The notes: a model not told the origin generated them from the sequence alone. A DNA stretch of 64,000 nt from UBA1181 sp045226255 (GCA_045226255.1 JBGVCG010000018.1:1-64000); one strand, 5' to 3'; shown: positions 34,529 through 43,948, numbered from the stretch's first letter. Program-made: numbers and translations.

Positions 34529-36475
34529 ATGAGCGAACAGAACAAAGAGACCTCGTATTCCGCCAAGAGCATTCAAGTGCTGGAGGGCCTTGAGGCAGTG
34601 AGAAAGCGCCCTGCGATGTACATTGGCGATATCAGCGAGCGTGGTTTGCACCACTTGGTGTATGAGGTTGTGGATAACTCCATCGACGAGGCGTTAGCCG
34701 GATATTGTAAGAATATCCTGGTGGATATTTGGGAGGATAATTCCATTTCGGTGGAGGATGACGGACGTGGTATCCCTGTAGATTTCCATGAGAAAGAGAA
34801 GAAATCGGCCCTTGAGGTCGTCATGACGGTGCTGCACGCCGGTGGTAAGTTCGATAAAGGAACGTACAAGGTGTCCGGTGGTCTTCACGGTGTGGGTGTC
34901 TCCTGTGTGAACGCCCTCTCCACGAAGTTGGTCGCTGAGGTGTGCCGTGGCGGCAAGCGTTATATCCAAGAGTATTCCTGCGGTAAACCACTCTATGCAG
35001 TGAAGGAGGTGGGCACCGCTGACAAGACGGGTACGAAGGTCACCTTCCATCCGGATGGCTCCATCTTTACGGAGACGGTCTATAAGTACGATATCCTCGC
35101 CAACCGTTTGCGCGACTTGGCTTACCTGAATGCGGGTATCCGTATCACCCTCACTGACCATCGCGCCGATGCGGAGGGTAATACACGTTCGGATGTCTTC
35201 CACTCTGAGAGGGGCTTGGGTGAGTTCGTCGAGTACTTGGACAGCACCCGTGAGCATCTGATTCCGGACGTGATCCACATCAATACGGACAAGTACGGAA
35301 CACCTGTCGAGGTGGCGATGACTTACAACACTTCTTACAACGAGAACATCCATTCATACGTCAATAACATCAACACCATCGAGGGCGGTACGCACGTGAC
35401 CGGCTTCCGCATGGCGCTGACGAGGACGTTGAAGAAATATGCCGAGGACTCCAAGATGTTGGAGAAGGCGAAGGTGGAGATCAATGGTGATGACTTCCGC
35501 GAGGGTCTGACCGCTGTCATCTCCGTGAAGGTGGCTGAGCCTCAGTTCGAGGGCCAGACGAAGACGAAGTTGGGTAACGATGAGGTATCCGGTATCGTGC
35601 AGCAGGCCGTTGGTGAAGCTCTTACGAACTACTTGGAGGAGCATCCGAAAGAGGCGCGCATGATCGTCGATAAGGTGATCCTCGCCGCCCGTGCCCGTAT
35701 CGCCGCCCGCAAGGCCCGCGACCTCGTGCAGAGGAAATCCCCAATGGGTGGTGCTGGTCTGCCAGGTAAGTTGGCCGACTGCTCCGATAAGAACCCTGAG
35801 AACTGCGAGCTGTTCCTCGTCGAGGGAGACTCCGCAGGTGGTACGGCTAAACAGGGCCGTAACCGTATGACGCAAGCGATCCTGCCGTTGCGTGGTAAGA
35901 TCCTGAACGTCGAGAAGGCTATGCCTCATAAGGTGCTTGAAAGCGAGGAAATCAAGAATATTTACACGGCCTTGGGCGTCACGATCGGTACGGAGGATGA
36001 CGCAAAGGCGCTGAATATGGAGAAACTCCGTTACCATAAGGTGATCATCATGACCGATGCCGATGTCGATGGTAGCCACATCGACACGCTGATCCTTACC
36101 TTCTTCTTCAGACACATGCGTGAGCTGATCGAGAAGGGTTATGTCTACATCGCCGCACCTCCGCTCTACCTCTGCAAGAAGGGTAATGTGGAGGAGTATT
36201 GCTGGACAGACCAGCAGAAGCAGGCCTTCGTGGATAAATACGGAAGTGGTAACGAGAGCTCGGTGAACATCCAACGATACAAAGGTTTGGGTGAGATGAG
36301 TGCGGAGCAGTTGTGGTCCACGACCATGAATCCTGAGAACCGCACCCTCAGACAAGTGTCCATCGAGAATGTGGCGCAGGCCGATTACACCTTCTCCATG
36401 CTGATGGGTGACGATGTGGCTCCTCGCCGCCAATTCATCGAAGAAAACGCCACTTACGCCACTATCGATACTTAA
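34529..36475 (+). CDS. gyrB: DNA gyrase subunit B
   Basis: GyrB binds and hydrolyses ATP to drive negative supercoiling with GyrA. The 648-residue protein has the GHKL site (VYEVVDNSIDEALAG, VEDDGRGIPVD, GGLHGVGVSCVNALS), the transducer, and the Toprim domain (LVEGDSAGGTAKQGRNRMTQ; IIMTDADVDGSHIDTLILTF). It ends with QRYKGLGEMSAEQLW and NPENRTLRQV. It lacks the long insertion of the E. coli protein, as is normal for this phylum. ParE is the alternative, but the motif after the Toprim aspartates and the length favour GyrB. A SIS gene follows after 8 bases. Confidence 0.93.
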   Translation: MSEQNKETSYSAKSIQVLEGLEAVRKRPAMYIGDISERGLHHLVYEVVDNSIDEALAGYCKNILVDIWEDNSISVEDDGRGIPVDFHEKEKKSALEVVMTVLHAGGKFDKGTYKVSGGLHGVGVSCVNALSTKLVAEVCRGGKRYIQEYSCGKPLYAVKEVGTADKTGTKVTFHPDGSIFTETVYKYDILANRLRDLAYLNAGIRITLTDHRADAEGNTRSDVFHSERGLGEFVEYLDSTREHLIPDVIHINTDKYGTPVEVAMTYNTSYNENIHSYVNNINTIEGGTHVTGFRMALTRTLKKYAEDSKMLEKAKVEINGDDFREGLTAVISVKVAEPQFEGQTKTKLGNDEVSGIVQQAVGEALTNYLEEHPKEARMIVDKVILAARARIAARKARDLVQRKSPMGGAGLPGKLADCSDKNPENCELFLVEGDSAGGTAKQGRNRMTQAILPLRGKILNVEKAMPHKVLESEEIKNIYTALGVTIGTEDDAKALNMEKLRYHKVIIMTDADVDGSHIDTLILTFFFRHMRELIEKGYVYIAAPPLYLCKKGNVEEYCWTDQQKQAFVDKYGSGNESSVNIQRYKGLGEMSAEQLWSTTMNPENRTLRQVSIENVAQADYTFSMLMGDDVAPRRQFIEENATYATIDT

Positions 36476-36483
36476 TCTGAATA

Positions 36484-37095
36484 ATGATGAAAGAGGAAAT
36501 CGAGCGGATAATCAAACACGAGGCCGAAGCGGTCTTGAACATTCCGATCACAGACGATTATAAGAAGGCGGTGGACTTGATCGTGAAGCATGTCCACGAA
36601 AGACATGGTAAGCTCGTGACCAGCGGTATGGGCAAGGCGGGGCAGATCGCTTTGAACATCGCCACTACATTCAGCTCCACGGGTACGCCTTCCGTCTTTC
36701 TGCACCCTAGCGAGGCGCAGCATGGCGACTTGGGCTTGTTGCAGGAGAATGACGTCATGCTCCTGATCTCCAACTCGGGTAAGACGCGTGAGATCCTGGA
36801 ATTGATGCCTTTGGCACGCCGCCTCCGTCCAGACATTAAGTTCATTGTCATCACAGGCAATGCGGACAGCTTGTTGGCCCATGAGGCGGATGCGCTCCTC
36901 TATACGGGCAATCCGAAAGAGGTGTGCGCCCTTGGTCTGACACCTACCACCTCCACGACCATCATGACGGTCATCGGTGACATCCTGGTGGTTAGCACCA
37001 TGAAGGCCATCTCATTCACCAATGAGGAGTATGCGAAACGCCACCATGGCGGGTACCTTGGCGAGAAGTCCAGGGAACAGAGCAATAACAGATAA
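36484..37095 (+). CDS. SIS-domain isomerase, KpsF/GutQ (KdsD)-like without CBS domains
   Basis: The 203-residue protein is a single SIS domain with KLVTSGMGKAGQIALNIATT, FLHPSEAQHGDLGLL and LISNSGKTREILEL, the KpsF/GutQ signature. D-arabinose-5-phosphate isomerases convert ribulose-5-phosphate to arabinose-5-phosphate for KDO synthesis. Most have about 320 residues with two C-terminal CBS domains; these are missing here and the frame ends cleanly after YLGEKSREQ, so this is a natural short form rather than a break. It follows gyrB by 8 bases and ends at a strong terminator. Confidence 0.85.
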   Translation: MMKEEIERIIKHEAEAVLNIPITDDYKKAVDLIVKHVHERHGKLVTSGMGKAGQIALNIATTFSSTGTPSVFLHPSEAQHGDLGLLQENDVMLLISNSGKTREILELMPLARRLRPDIKFIVITGNADSLLAHEADALLYTGNPKEVCALGLTPTTSTTIMTVIGDILVVSTMKAISFTNEEYAKRHHGGYLGEKSREQSNNR

Positions 37096-37115
37096 TATTT
37101 ATCCTATCTTATACG

Positions 37116-37149
37116 AAAAGGCGGTGAGTCTCAGGATTCACCGCCTTTT
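37116..37149 (+). terminator. Rho-independent terminator after the SIS gene
   Basis: AAAAGGCGGTGA and TCACCGCCTTTT form a 12-bp perfect stem around a ten-base loop, ending in four T. It closes the gyrB-SIS transcript. Confidence 0.88.
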
Positions 37150-37225
37150 GTGCCTATGCCATCCCTTTATTTATAAGGAATGGCACCGATTCTTGACTTA
37201 ACGGAGGAAAAAAACAATGAAAATA

Positions 37226-37257
37226 TTTGTCAGATAAAAAAATAGGCATTACTTTTG
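37226..37257 (+). promoter_or_regulatory. Promoter of tRNA-Glu and rpsT
   Basis: TTTG (37226-37229), 20 bases, TACTTTTG (37250-37257) match both boxes exactly. Transcription would start about 30 bases before the tRNA. Confidence 0.8.
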
Positions 37258-37297
37258 CACCGCATTTGAGACACAGGTGTCAAACGCAAAAAAGGCT

Positions 37298-37369
37298 GGC
37301 CTCTTCGTCTATCGGCTAGGACGAGAGATTTTCATTCTCTAAAGAGGGGTTCGACTCCCCTAGAGGCTA
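37298..37369 (+). tRNA. tRNA-Glu (anticodon TTC)
   Basis: The 72-base cloverleaf has acceptor stem GGCCTCT/AGAGGCT, D arm from 37307, anticodon stem AGAGA/TCTCT around TTTTCAT (anticodon TTC at 37331-37333), and T arm AGGGG-TTCGACT-CCCCT. The discriminator is A and CCA is not encoded. It is read together with rpsT 29 bases downstream. Confidence 0.95.
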
Positions 37370-37398
37370 CTAATAAACAATAAAGACATATTAAAAAA

Positions 37399-37650
37399 AT
37401 GGCAAATCACAAATCATCAATCAAAAGAGTAAGACAAGCTGAGGCCAAAAGATTGCAGAACAGGTATTACGCTAAAACAGCTCGTAATGCTGTCCGCGAT
37501 TTGAGAGCTACAAAGGATAAGGAAGAGGCTATCAAGAGACTTCCTGAGGTATCTTCCATGTTGGATAAGTTGGTTAAAACCCACGTTATCCACAAGAACA
37601 AGGCATCTAATTTGAAGTCTAAGTTGAGCATCATGATCAACAAGATGTAA
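37399..37650 (+). CDS. rpsT: 30S ribosomal protein S20
   Basis: The 83-residue basic protein begins MANHKSSIKRVRQAEAKRLQ and has TARNAVRDLR, ending with HKNKASNLKSKLS, as in S20. It binds 16S rRNA in the small subunit. It is transcribed from the tRNA-Glu promoter and has a terminator 30 bases downstream. Confidence 0.97.
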   Translation: MANHKSSIKRVRQAEAKRLQNRYYAKTARNAVRDLRATKDKEEAIKRLPEVSSMLDKLVKTHVIHKNKASNLKSKLSIMINKM

Positions 37651-37680
37651 TTAGTGGCGACTTGTTTGAACTAGGAATTT

Positions 37681-37709
37681 GAAGCCCATCTTTTCAGGTG
37701 GGCTTCTTT
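37681..37709 (+). terminator. Rho-independent terminator after rpsT
   Basis: GAAGCCCA (37681-37688) and TGGGCTTC (37699-37706) form an 8-bp stem followed by TTTG. It ends before the xseA start at 37722, which argues against the longer xseA frame from 37698. Confidence 0.8.
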
Positions 37710-37721
37710 GTCGTGTATAAT

Positions 37722-39002
37722 ATGCAACTAGAATCCATGCCTGAATCGTTGTCCCTCAAGGACTTCCTCGTGAAGGTCAGAAGGGTATTGTCGGATGCTT
37801 TCGAAGACATCTACTGGATTCGTGCGGAGATTAGTGAGTTGCGTGAGAACGCGAACGGAAACTGCTACCTCGTTTTGGTTGACAAAGGCTCCTCGGACAA
37901 ACTGATCGAGGCGAAAATCAATGCTGTCATTTGGCAAAGCACCTACAGGCTGATGAAGCCTTTCTTCTATTCTGAGACTCAACGGACGCTCTCTCCTGGC
38001 ATGAAGGTGCTCGTGGCGGTGAATCTCTCTTTCCATGAGCAATACGGTATGCAATTGAATATCCGTGACATCGATCCTTCCTTCACCCTCGGTGACATGG
38101 CGAAGAAGCGTCAGGAGACGATAAACAGGCTTAAGGAGGATGGGGTCTGGGATATGAACCGCCAGCTGGAGATGCCTCTCCCCGCTAGACGCATTGCGGT
38201 GATCTCTTCTGGTACAGCGGCTGGCTATGGTGACTTTTGCGACCAACTGTTGGCGGACGGTAACCGCTTCGGCTTTGTGCCTAAGCTCTTCCCTGCGGTG
38301 ATGCAGGGGGACCAGACCGCAAGGAGCATAATCAATGCGTTGGATAAAATATACGAGGAGATAGACCATTTTGATGTGGTGGTGATTATCCGTGGAGGTG
38401 GCGCCACGACGGATATGGCGGCCTTCGACGAGTATGACTTGGCTTGTAACGTGGCGAACTTCCCGTTGCCTATCCTTACGGGTATCGGACACGACCGCGA
38501 CGAGTCTGTCGTCGACATGGTGGCGGCTGTTCGCTGTAAGACTCCTACCGCAGTCGCCGCATTCCTGGTCGAGACGATGATGGATCTGGAGGCGGAACTC
38601 ACCGCCGTTTCTAACGGAATAATACATGCCCTCCGCAAACGGTTGTCGGACGAGGAACATGAGGTGGAGCATCTCTCCCATGCTTTGGCGAGCGCTTGTC
38701 GATTGTCCTTGCAATCCGCGACGCAACAGATAGGCTTGTACGGCGTACGCTTGTCGTCCGCCATACGCACATGTCTGCTTGAGGAGAGCCATCGCTTGGA
38801 GATGATGGAGAAATCGTTGTCGTTGGTCTCCCCGGAAGCGATTCTCAACAAAGGATATAGCCTGACAATGTGCGGAGGCAAGGTGGTCTCGTCCGTCGCG
38901 AACCTACGGAAGGGGGATGCGATCACTACCTATTTGCGGGATGGTAAGGTGGAAAGTGTAATTAATAAATGCGAAGAATATGAAGAAGGAAATCTCTTAT
39001 AA
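37722..39002 (+). CDS. xseA: Exodeoxyribonuclease VII large subunit
   Basis: XseA is the catalytic subunit of the single-strand exonuclease VII. The 426-residue protein from the ATG at 37722 (MQLESMPESLSLKDFLVKVR) has the N-terminal OB fold (WIRAEISELRENANGNCYLV), the catalytic domain with ARRIAVISSGTAAGYGDF, VVIIRGGGATTDMAAFDEY and PILTGIGHDRDESVVDMVA, and a coiled-coil region ending with ILNKGYSLTM. The frame extends up to 37698 into the rpsT terminator, so a later start is chosen. It overlaps xseB by 23 bases. Confidence 0.94.
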   Translation: MQLESMPESLSLKDFLVKVRRVLSDAFEDIYWIRAEISELRENANGNCYLVLVDKGSSDKLIEAKINAVIWQSTYRLMKPFFYSETQRTLSPGMKVLVAVNLSFHEQYGMQLNIRDIDPSFTLGDMAKKRQETINRLKEDGVWDMNRQLEMPLPARRIAVISSGTAAGYGDFCDQLLADGNRFGFVPKLFPAVMQGDQTARSIINALDKIYEEIDHFDVVVIIRGGGATTDMAAFDEYDLACNVANFPLPILTGIGHDRDESVVDMVAAVRCKTPTAVAAFLVETMMDLEAELTAVSNGIIHALRKRLSDEEHEVEHLSHALASACRLSLQSATQQIGLYGVRLSSAIRTCLLEESHRLEMMEKSLSLVSPEAILNKGYSLTMCGGKVVSSVANLRKGDAITTYLRDGKVESVINKCEEYEEGNLL

Positions 39003-39168
39003 GGCGGCCATGTCCGAACTGAAGGAAATATTGGACCTGCTGGAGAGCGGACAAGCGGACATGGATGAGTTGACCAAGAAGGCAAAACGCGCGAAGGAAC
39101 TGTTGCAGATTTGCAAGGAGAAGCTCTACCGCACTTCGGAAGAGGTGGAGAGCCTTATCGAGAAGTGA
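38980..39168 (+). CDS. xseB: Exodeoxyribonuclease VII small subunit
   Basis: The 62-residue helical protein (MKKEISYKAAMSELKEILDL, then ADMDELTKKAKRAKELLQIC) has the XseB hairpin pattern and binds along XseA. The 23-base overlap with xseA fits coupled translation of the two subunits. Confidence 0.93.
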   Translation: MKKEISYKAAMSELKEILDLLESGQADMDELTKKAKRAKELLQICKEKLYRTSEEVESLIEK

Positions 39169-39283
39169 GGCTGATTGGGGCGGATTGTCCTATCCCACAT
39201 GGATGTCCCGTAGATCCGCATGGGCATCGAATGGACTTGTTTTATTGTCCAAATAAAATATAAGTTTGGAAATAAAACATTTT

Positions 39284-39317
39284 CTTGCCTGTTATTAAAA
39301 ACATATGGATATATTTG
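39284..39317 (+). promoter_or_regulatory. Probable promoter of the surface protein gene at 39367
   Basis: TATATTTG (39310-39317) fits the -7 box. The best -33 candidate is CTTG at 39284-39287, 22 bases upstream, slightly far. The ATG is 49 bases past the -7 box. Confidence 0.45.
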
Positions 39318-39366
39318 CGACTATCAATATTTGTTAGTGTTTCTTATTACTTAAAATGTTATAATC

Positions 39367-40485
39367 ATGAATTTTAAAAGATTTTCTGGGACAATTTTGC
39401 TATGCTCAAGTTTCCTTATGCTCCACGCACAAGGTCTTGGCGAGGATCAAATCTTCGATGCGAACGTGACGATTAAGGGTTACACGTTGATGGATAACGG
39501 AGGAATTGTGAATAAATCTCTTTCTGTTTATACGGGTTATGTGGGTGATACGCCCGATACGGAACAGCACATTCAACTATCTGGAAATGAGACGAGTTAT
39601 GGAGCTATCATACCTGCGATAGCATCTTTGTCGAAGTATGGTACGTTGATGCCTTTGAATTTCCATTCCAAGGATTTTAATTTCATAGGTGGTTCGGTTC
39701 GCATTGATAGTACGTTAACTGTAGTGGGCGAAAGTTCCCTGCAAAACACGTTGTCCGTATTCCCTATAAAAGGTGCGCCGTACAATGTGAAGATTTCTGC
39801 GGATGACATGACCCCAACCATAAGTTTCGGGGGGAAAGATAGGCAGTCTATTGCTGGAAAATTCAAGGCTTCTTCGTTCTCCTTCGTTGGAGGTCCTACG
39901 GTTTTCGACACGACGGTAACCGTGCAGGGATCTTTGAGGGTGTATGATGAGCTATTTGTATGTCCGAATATCGCAGCTCCATTAGGCGTAAGTATCATGT
40001 CAGGGGATAATTATACTCCGACAATCATGTTCCAAGGTCCGAAAAGCGGTATCGAAAGAGGAAGTATCAAGGCATCTACGCTTTCCATCGAAGGCAAGGT
40101 GGGCATAGGAACCAATACGATCGACGAAAATGTGCAGTTGCAGGTTGCAGGCAAAATCTTGTGCAAGGGCGACATCGAGGTGGCTAGCATCGACGCCAGC
40201 GATATTAAGACCAATGACATCACCGTTAAGATGAATGACGTGGCGGACTATGTGTTCGAGGAGGGCTATGATCTGAAGAACTTGTCGGAGGTGGAGGCTT
40301 ACGTCAATGCGAACAAGCACTTGCCAGGTATTCCTTCGGCTGCGGAGATCGAGAAGGATGGTGTCAGCCTCTCTAAGATGACCAACCTGTTGTTGGAGAA
40401 GGTCGAGGAGTTGACTTTGCATATGATCCAACTGGAGAAGGAGAATAAGGCGTTGAAGGCTGAGGTGCAGAGTTTGAAGAAATAA
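39367..40485 (+). CDS. Exported protein with tail-fibre-like C-terminal coiled coil
   Basis: The 372-residue protein starts with a signal peptide ending MLHAQ. The middle has repeated strand units (VTIKGYTLMDNGG, VRIDSTLTVVGESSLQ, TVTVQGSLRVYDELFV) like a beta-helix or fibre shaft. The C-terminus has DYVFEEGYDLKNLSEVEAYV, NKHLPGIPSAAEIEKDG and a leucine coiled coil (TNLLLEKVEELTLHMIQLEK), a module common in exported Bacteroidota proteins. Its function is unknown. It is followed after 18 bases by the C25 peptidase gene, so the two may be co-expressed. Confidence 0.75.
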   Translation: MNFKRFSGTILLCSSFLMLHAQGLGEDQIFDANVTIKGYTLMDNGGIVNKSLSVYTGYVGDTPDTEQHIQLSGNETSYGAIIPAIASLSKYGTLMPLNFHSKDFNFIGGSVRIDSTLTVVGESSLQNTLSVFPIKGAPYNVKISADDMTPTISFGGKDRQSIAGKFKASSFSFVGGPTVFDTTVTVQGSLRVYDELFVCPNIAAPLGVSIMSGDNYTPTIMFQGPKSGIERGSIKASTLSIEGKVGIGTNTIDENVQLQVAGKILCKGDIEVASIDASDIKTNDITVKMNDVADYVFEEGYDLKNLSEVEAYVNANKHLPGIPSAAEIEKDGVSLSKMTNLLLEKVEELTLHMIQLEKENKALKAEVQSLKK

Positions 40486-40503
40486 CCATAGCATTATTGT
40501 ATC

Positions 40504-42597
40504 ATGAAACATATAGTCCTTTTATTGTTACTTTCTTTGTCTATGTCCGTAAACGCCTCCGTGGGCGATCCGGGCATGAACGGACGGGTGAGTAATCCGA
40601 GCGATTATGGGCTTCCCATGGTTCATTCTGCGCCTATGGTTGATAGCCTAAGCGTAAGAGGCACAAATGGTTATCTGATCGTAACCACAGATAAATATAG
40701 CACGGCTGTCGCAAAACTTGTCAGATGGAAAACGATTCAGGGTTTTAATTGCATCGTTTTGTCGAAACCTTCGTGGGCGGATTGCGATGAGGTCCTTTCC
40801 GAGATAAAAAAGATGTACGATTCGGTTGCCCCTAAGTATTTGCTGATCTTCGGAGATAACGAGGATGTGCCGTCCACTCATTATGCGTGTGAACATGCCC
40901 AGGAAGATCTAGGCGTCCCTTATTTTTTGTCTGATGTGCCATACACGACGTTGAGTTCGCCTCTGCGCATACTTCGGCCAGACATGATTCATGGAAGAAT
41001 ATCCGTCTCGAGTGAGTATGAGGCTGGTGTGGTGGTTGATAAAATCGTCGATTACGAAAGGTATCCTGTTGAGGATGAGGAATTTTATAATACATCCACG
41101 CATTATACGGTTCCGGCGGATGTGGTGGATGGAAACGGTGATGGCATACAGGATGATTATTTCCTGCTTAATTCGGAGCTTATCCGTAATTATATGATGG
41201 GTTGGGGCAAGACGGTAAATCGGGAGTATATATATGGCAGGAATCTCCCAACGCAGTACATGGATTATTGCTTCCAGCGTGGATATTTGGTGTCGGAAGA
41301 TCTCCAGGATCCTAGTGTGTGGCAAGCTACCAGTGCGTCGTTGTCTGAGGAGATAAACAAAGGTCGTTTTTATGTCCTATATTCCGGGCATGGCGGTATT
41401 GATGGCTGGCACGGGTTTACTGTCTCTGATGTCGCTGGTTTGGCGAATGGAAACAAACTGCCTGTCGTGTACAGTGCGACCTGTTTGTCCGGTTCATTTG
41501 GTGAGCCTTCTTGTTTCGCGGAATCCATGCTGAGGAAGGAAGACGGAGGAAGTGTGGGCGTTGTGGCCGCATCGATGACTTCTCATTTTTTGTGGACTGA
41601 GGCATTGGACATCGGTATGTTTAACTCGATCTATCCGGATCCTGGAATTAGAGCTAATATCGGGGAATATGACGTTCCTCAGTGGTTTCTGGATACAAGG
41701 AAGATGGATAACGGGGAACCTTGCTACGAAATGGGTGAGGTGTTGCAGAAAGGTAAGTTTAAAATGGTGGAGATGCTGGGGGACACGGCTATAATCGATT
41801 CTATAATAATTTATATGTTTCATTATTTCGGAGACCCAAGCATGGAGATCTATACTGAAACGCCGGCTTGTTTCGATCCTTCCATTGTCCAGGATGGTTC
41901 CACCGTCACGGTGAACACGAATGGCGTCAATGGTTGTAAGATCGTGCTGAGCAGCTTGTCGGGCGACCGGATTCTTGTAAAGGAGAACGCTGATTCTGTT
42001 GATTTTACGGATGTGACATTCCCTTATACCGTGTTCATCTCTAAGCATAATTACAAACCGTATGTGATGCATTCGGTGGATTATCTGCAAGATGAAAACG
42101 TCAAATACAACAGGGATATCCTTGCGGATAGTATTGTCGTGGGCAATGACGTGACTTCCCTCTACGGAAGTGGAGATGTGGTTGTGAATGGTGGCAAACT
42201 GACCCTCGTGGCGAAGAACTCCATTCAACTAAAGCCTGGATTCAAGACGAATGGTGGAAAACTGTTGGTACACAAGGGGACGGATTATAACTGTCCATTC
42301 AGTTATGATGAACCGGTTAGTGTATTCAATGGTTCGCAGATGGTTCCGGAACCTGAAGATTCGATCTTGACGAAGTCTGTCGATCTAGCATCTGCGGACG
42401 GCTCCATTTATGTGGATGGTAACGCATTGGTTCTTAGATTTATAAATCCTACAGATGTCAAGGTGTATGACATGTTGGGAAGAGTGGTTTACACCTACCC
42501 TAGCCTTCGACAGGGACGCGTGAATCTGAGCCGTGGCGTTTACTCTGTGAAGTATGGTGATTCCGTGAAAAAGATTCTGATAACGGAGGAGAGATAG
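40504..42597 (+). CDS. C25 (gingipain-type) cysteine peptidase with T9SS sorting tail
   Basis: The 697-residue protein starts with MKHIVLLLLLSLSMSVNASV. The catalytic domain has YLIVTTDKYS near residue 57, LLIFGDNEDVPS near 112, the catalytic histidine in YSGHGG (His296) and cysteine in SATCLSGSF (Cys327), as in gingipains. PFRKFFG-like calcium loops are not evident. After an Ig-like part there is SIQLKPGFKTNGGKLLVHKG, common in T9SS cargo, and the tail VYDMLGRVVYTYPSL..GVYSVKYGDSVKKILI is a type A sorting domain, removed by PorU after export. It should be a surface or secreted protease. Ends at a strong terminator. Confidence 0.92.
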   Translation: MKHIVLLLLLSLSMSVNASVGDPGMNGRVSNPSDYGLPMVHSAPMVDSLSVRGTNGYLIVTTDKYSTAVAKLVRWKTIQGFNCIVLSKPSWADCDEVLSEIKKMYDSVAPKYLLIFGDNEDVPSTHYACEHAQEDLGVPYFLSDVPYTTLSSPLRILRPDMIHGRISVSSEYEAGVVVDKIVDYERYPVEDEEFYNTSTHYTVPADVVDGNGDGIQDDYFLLNSELIRNYMMGWGKTVNREYIYGRNLPTQYMDYCFQRGYLVSEDLQDPSVWQATSASLSEEINKGRFYVLYSGHGGIDGWHGFTVSDVAGLANGNKLPVVYSATCLSGSFGEPSCFAESMLRKEDGGSVGVVAASMTSHFLWTEALDIGMFNSIYPDPGIRANIGEYDVPQWFLDTRKMDNGEPCYEMGEVLQKGKFKMVEMLGDTAIIDSIIIYMFHYFGDPSMEIYTETPACFDPSIVQDGSTVTVNTNGVNGCKIVLSSLSGDRILVKENADSVDFTDVTFPYTVFISKHNYKPYVMHSVDYLQDENVKYNRDILADSIVVGNDVTSLYGSGDVVVNGGKLTLVAKNSIQLKPGFKTNGGKLLVHKGTDYNCPFSYDEPVSVFNGSQMVPEPEDSILTKSVDLASADGSIYVDGNALVLRFINPTDVKVYDMLGRVVYTYPSLRQGRVNLSRGVYSVKYGDSVKKILITEER

Positions 42598-42619
42598 TTT
42601 TTCCTCTTCCGAGGTTGAT

Positions 42620-42652
42620 AGCACCGTTGGAGCAATCCTTCGGTGCTTTTTT
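42620..42652 (+). terminator. Rho-independent terminator after the C25 gene
   Basis: AGCACCG (42620-42626) and CGGTGCT (42641-42647) form the stem and six T follow. It lies 22 bases past the peptidase stop and before the convergent DUF1848 gene. Confidence 0.85.
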
Positions 42653-42660
42653 ATGGGTGA

Positions 42661-43716
42661 TTATTCTATGATGCTCTCTGACTCTCCGCTATGCCTCTTC
42701 CTGTTTTTCTCCACCACCTCCTTTGACGTGTTGGCGTAGCAGTAGACGCAGAAGTGGCTGCATGTGTTGTACATGCCGATGTCCTTGCTCGTCATGCAAC
42801 CGCAGGCGAGGCGCTGTCCCTTGTCCTTCATCTTCTCGGGCGAAAGGGCGGGGCGGCTGAAGTCGGGTCCGAAGAGGGAATTGCCTTCGGGCAGTTTGCC
42901 GTAGCAGAGGTAGTGGAGCAGTTCCTTGTCGTCGGGCCACAGCCGTTTCATCAGTTCTCCGTCGACGCAGCGGTTATGTTCGATGCCATAGCGCGCGAGG
43001 TCGATTTGTTCGCCGCAGGTGGCGAGTTGCAGGTCCCAGCCCTCTTGCTGCCAGCGGTCGCGGCATTGAGCGAGCCCCTCGGCTATTTCGTTCATCTGGG
43101 CTTGTGTGAACTCCGCCTGTTCGATGCTCTCCTTGGAGTAGTGGGAGGATTCCTTCACGAGGTTAGCTTGCACCTTGCGGTAGCCTAGTATGTCGATGAA
43201 GCTGAAGACCAGTTTGTCGGTCAATCCTTTCAGTCGGTTGCCTAGGTTCCACACCTTCACGAGCAGGTCATGTGGGGAGAGGGTAGGGGTGACGATGAGC
43301 GGGTCGAAGCGCCAGATGACACGTTCCTTGCCGATCTGTTCCGAAAGTTGGCGGAAGGTCTCCACCCGTTGGTCCACGCTAGGCACGTTAGGTTCGAACC
43401 CTTCCTGGTCATAGTCGTTGAGGGTGAATTGGAAGTAGTAGTGGATGCCCCGCTCGTCCAGTTCGTGCAGCAGGGGGAGCAGCGGACGAGGGTTTTTCGT
43501 CCAGAAGACCACCACCTTACAGTTTTGGAAGGAGATGTACATCGGCTTCTGGTTGAACGGGTTGTACCACACGCAGTAGCCCGCCCGCAACCGGTTGATG
43601 AACCACTGCGCATAGAACGCCGGCACGTCCGTCGATCGGCTGGCGGAGATGATGACGGGTGCGGAGGCTTCGATGAGCTGGCCGGAGGGGGTCTTTATGG
43701 TGGTTTTGTCGGGCAT
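42661..43716 (-). CDS. DUF1848 family protein with C-terminal CX3CX2C cluster
   Basis: From the ATG at 43716 the product is 351 residues (MPDKTTIKTPSGQLIEASAP). DUF1848 traits are VIISASRSTDVPAFYAQWF, WYNPFNQKPMYIS, VVFWTKNPRPLLPLL and VIWRFDPLIVTPTLS. At the C-terminus, Cys305, Cys307, Cys319, Cys323 and Cys326 form CGC followed by CSHFCVYC, a CX3CX2C arrangement like that binding a 4Fe-4S cluster in radical-SAM enzymes, but at the end of the chain. The reaction is not known to me. The upstream frame to 43806 runs through the promoter and is not used. Confidence 0.85.
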   Translation of the reverse strand: MPDKTTIKTPSGQLIEASAPVIISASRSTDVPAFYAQWFINRLRAGYCVWYNPFNQKPMYISFQNCKVVVFWTKNPRPLLPLLHELDERGIHYYFQFTLNDYDQEGFEPNVPSVDQRVETFRQLSEQIGKERVIWRFDPLIVTPTLSPHDLLVKVWNLGNRLKGLTDKLVFSFIDILGYRKVQANLVKESSHYSKESIEQAEFTQAQMNEIAEGLAQCRDRWQQEGWDLQLATCGEQIDLARYGIEHNRCVDGELMKRLWPDDKELLHYLCYGKLPEGNSLFGPDFSRPALSPEKMKDKGQRLACGCMTSKDIGMYNTCSHFCVYCYANTSKEVVEKNRKRHSGESESIIE

Positions 43717-43758
43717 GGAGATGGGGATGTTTGGACTATTCTTTGGAACATTTATATG

Positions 43759-43766
43759 CAAATATA
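43759..43766 (-). promoter_or_regulatory. Putative -7 box of the DUF1848 gene
   Basis: The minus strand reads TATATTTG at 43766-43759, 43 bases before the ATG at 43716. A -33 box is not clear. Confidence 0.4.
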
Positions 43767-43948
43767 TTGCTTTTATGGCGAGAAGTTCGGTTGTGTGGAA
43801 AAACAATTGCGGTTTTGTGGCGCAATATATTGTTTCAATGAGGGAAAACAGTAATTTTACAAGCGGAATGTACTTATGGATTTATGAAAAATTCAAATTT
43901 GGGTTACTTGGGAATTTTTCGAAGAACTTGAAAATATCGAAATCAATT

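Noticed and set aside
34529..36475. Topoisomerase IV subunit ParE instead of GyrB
   Set aside because: Both share the fold; the motif set and the isolated, gyrB-like context favour GyrB, and no parC follows.
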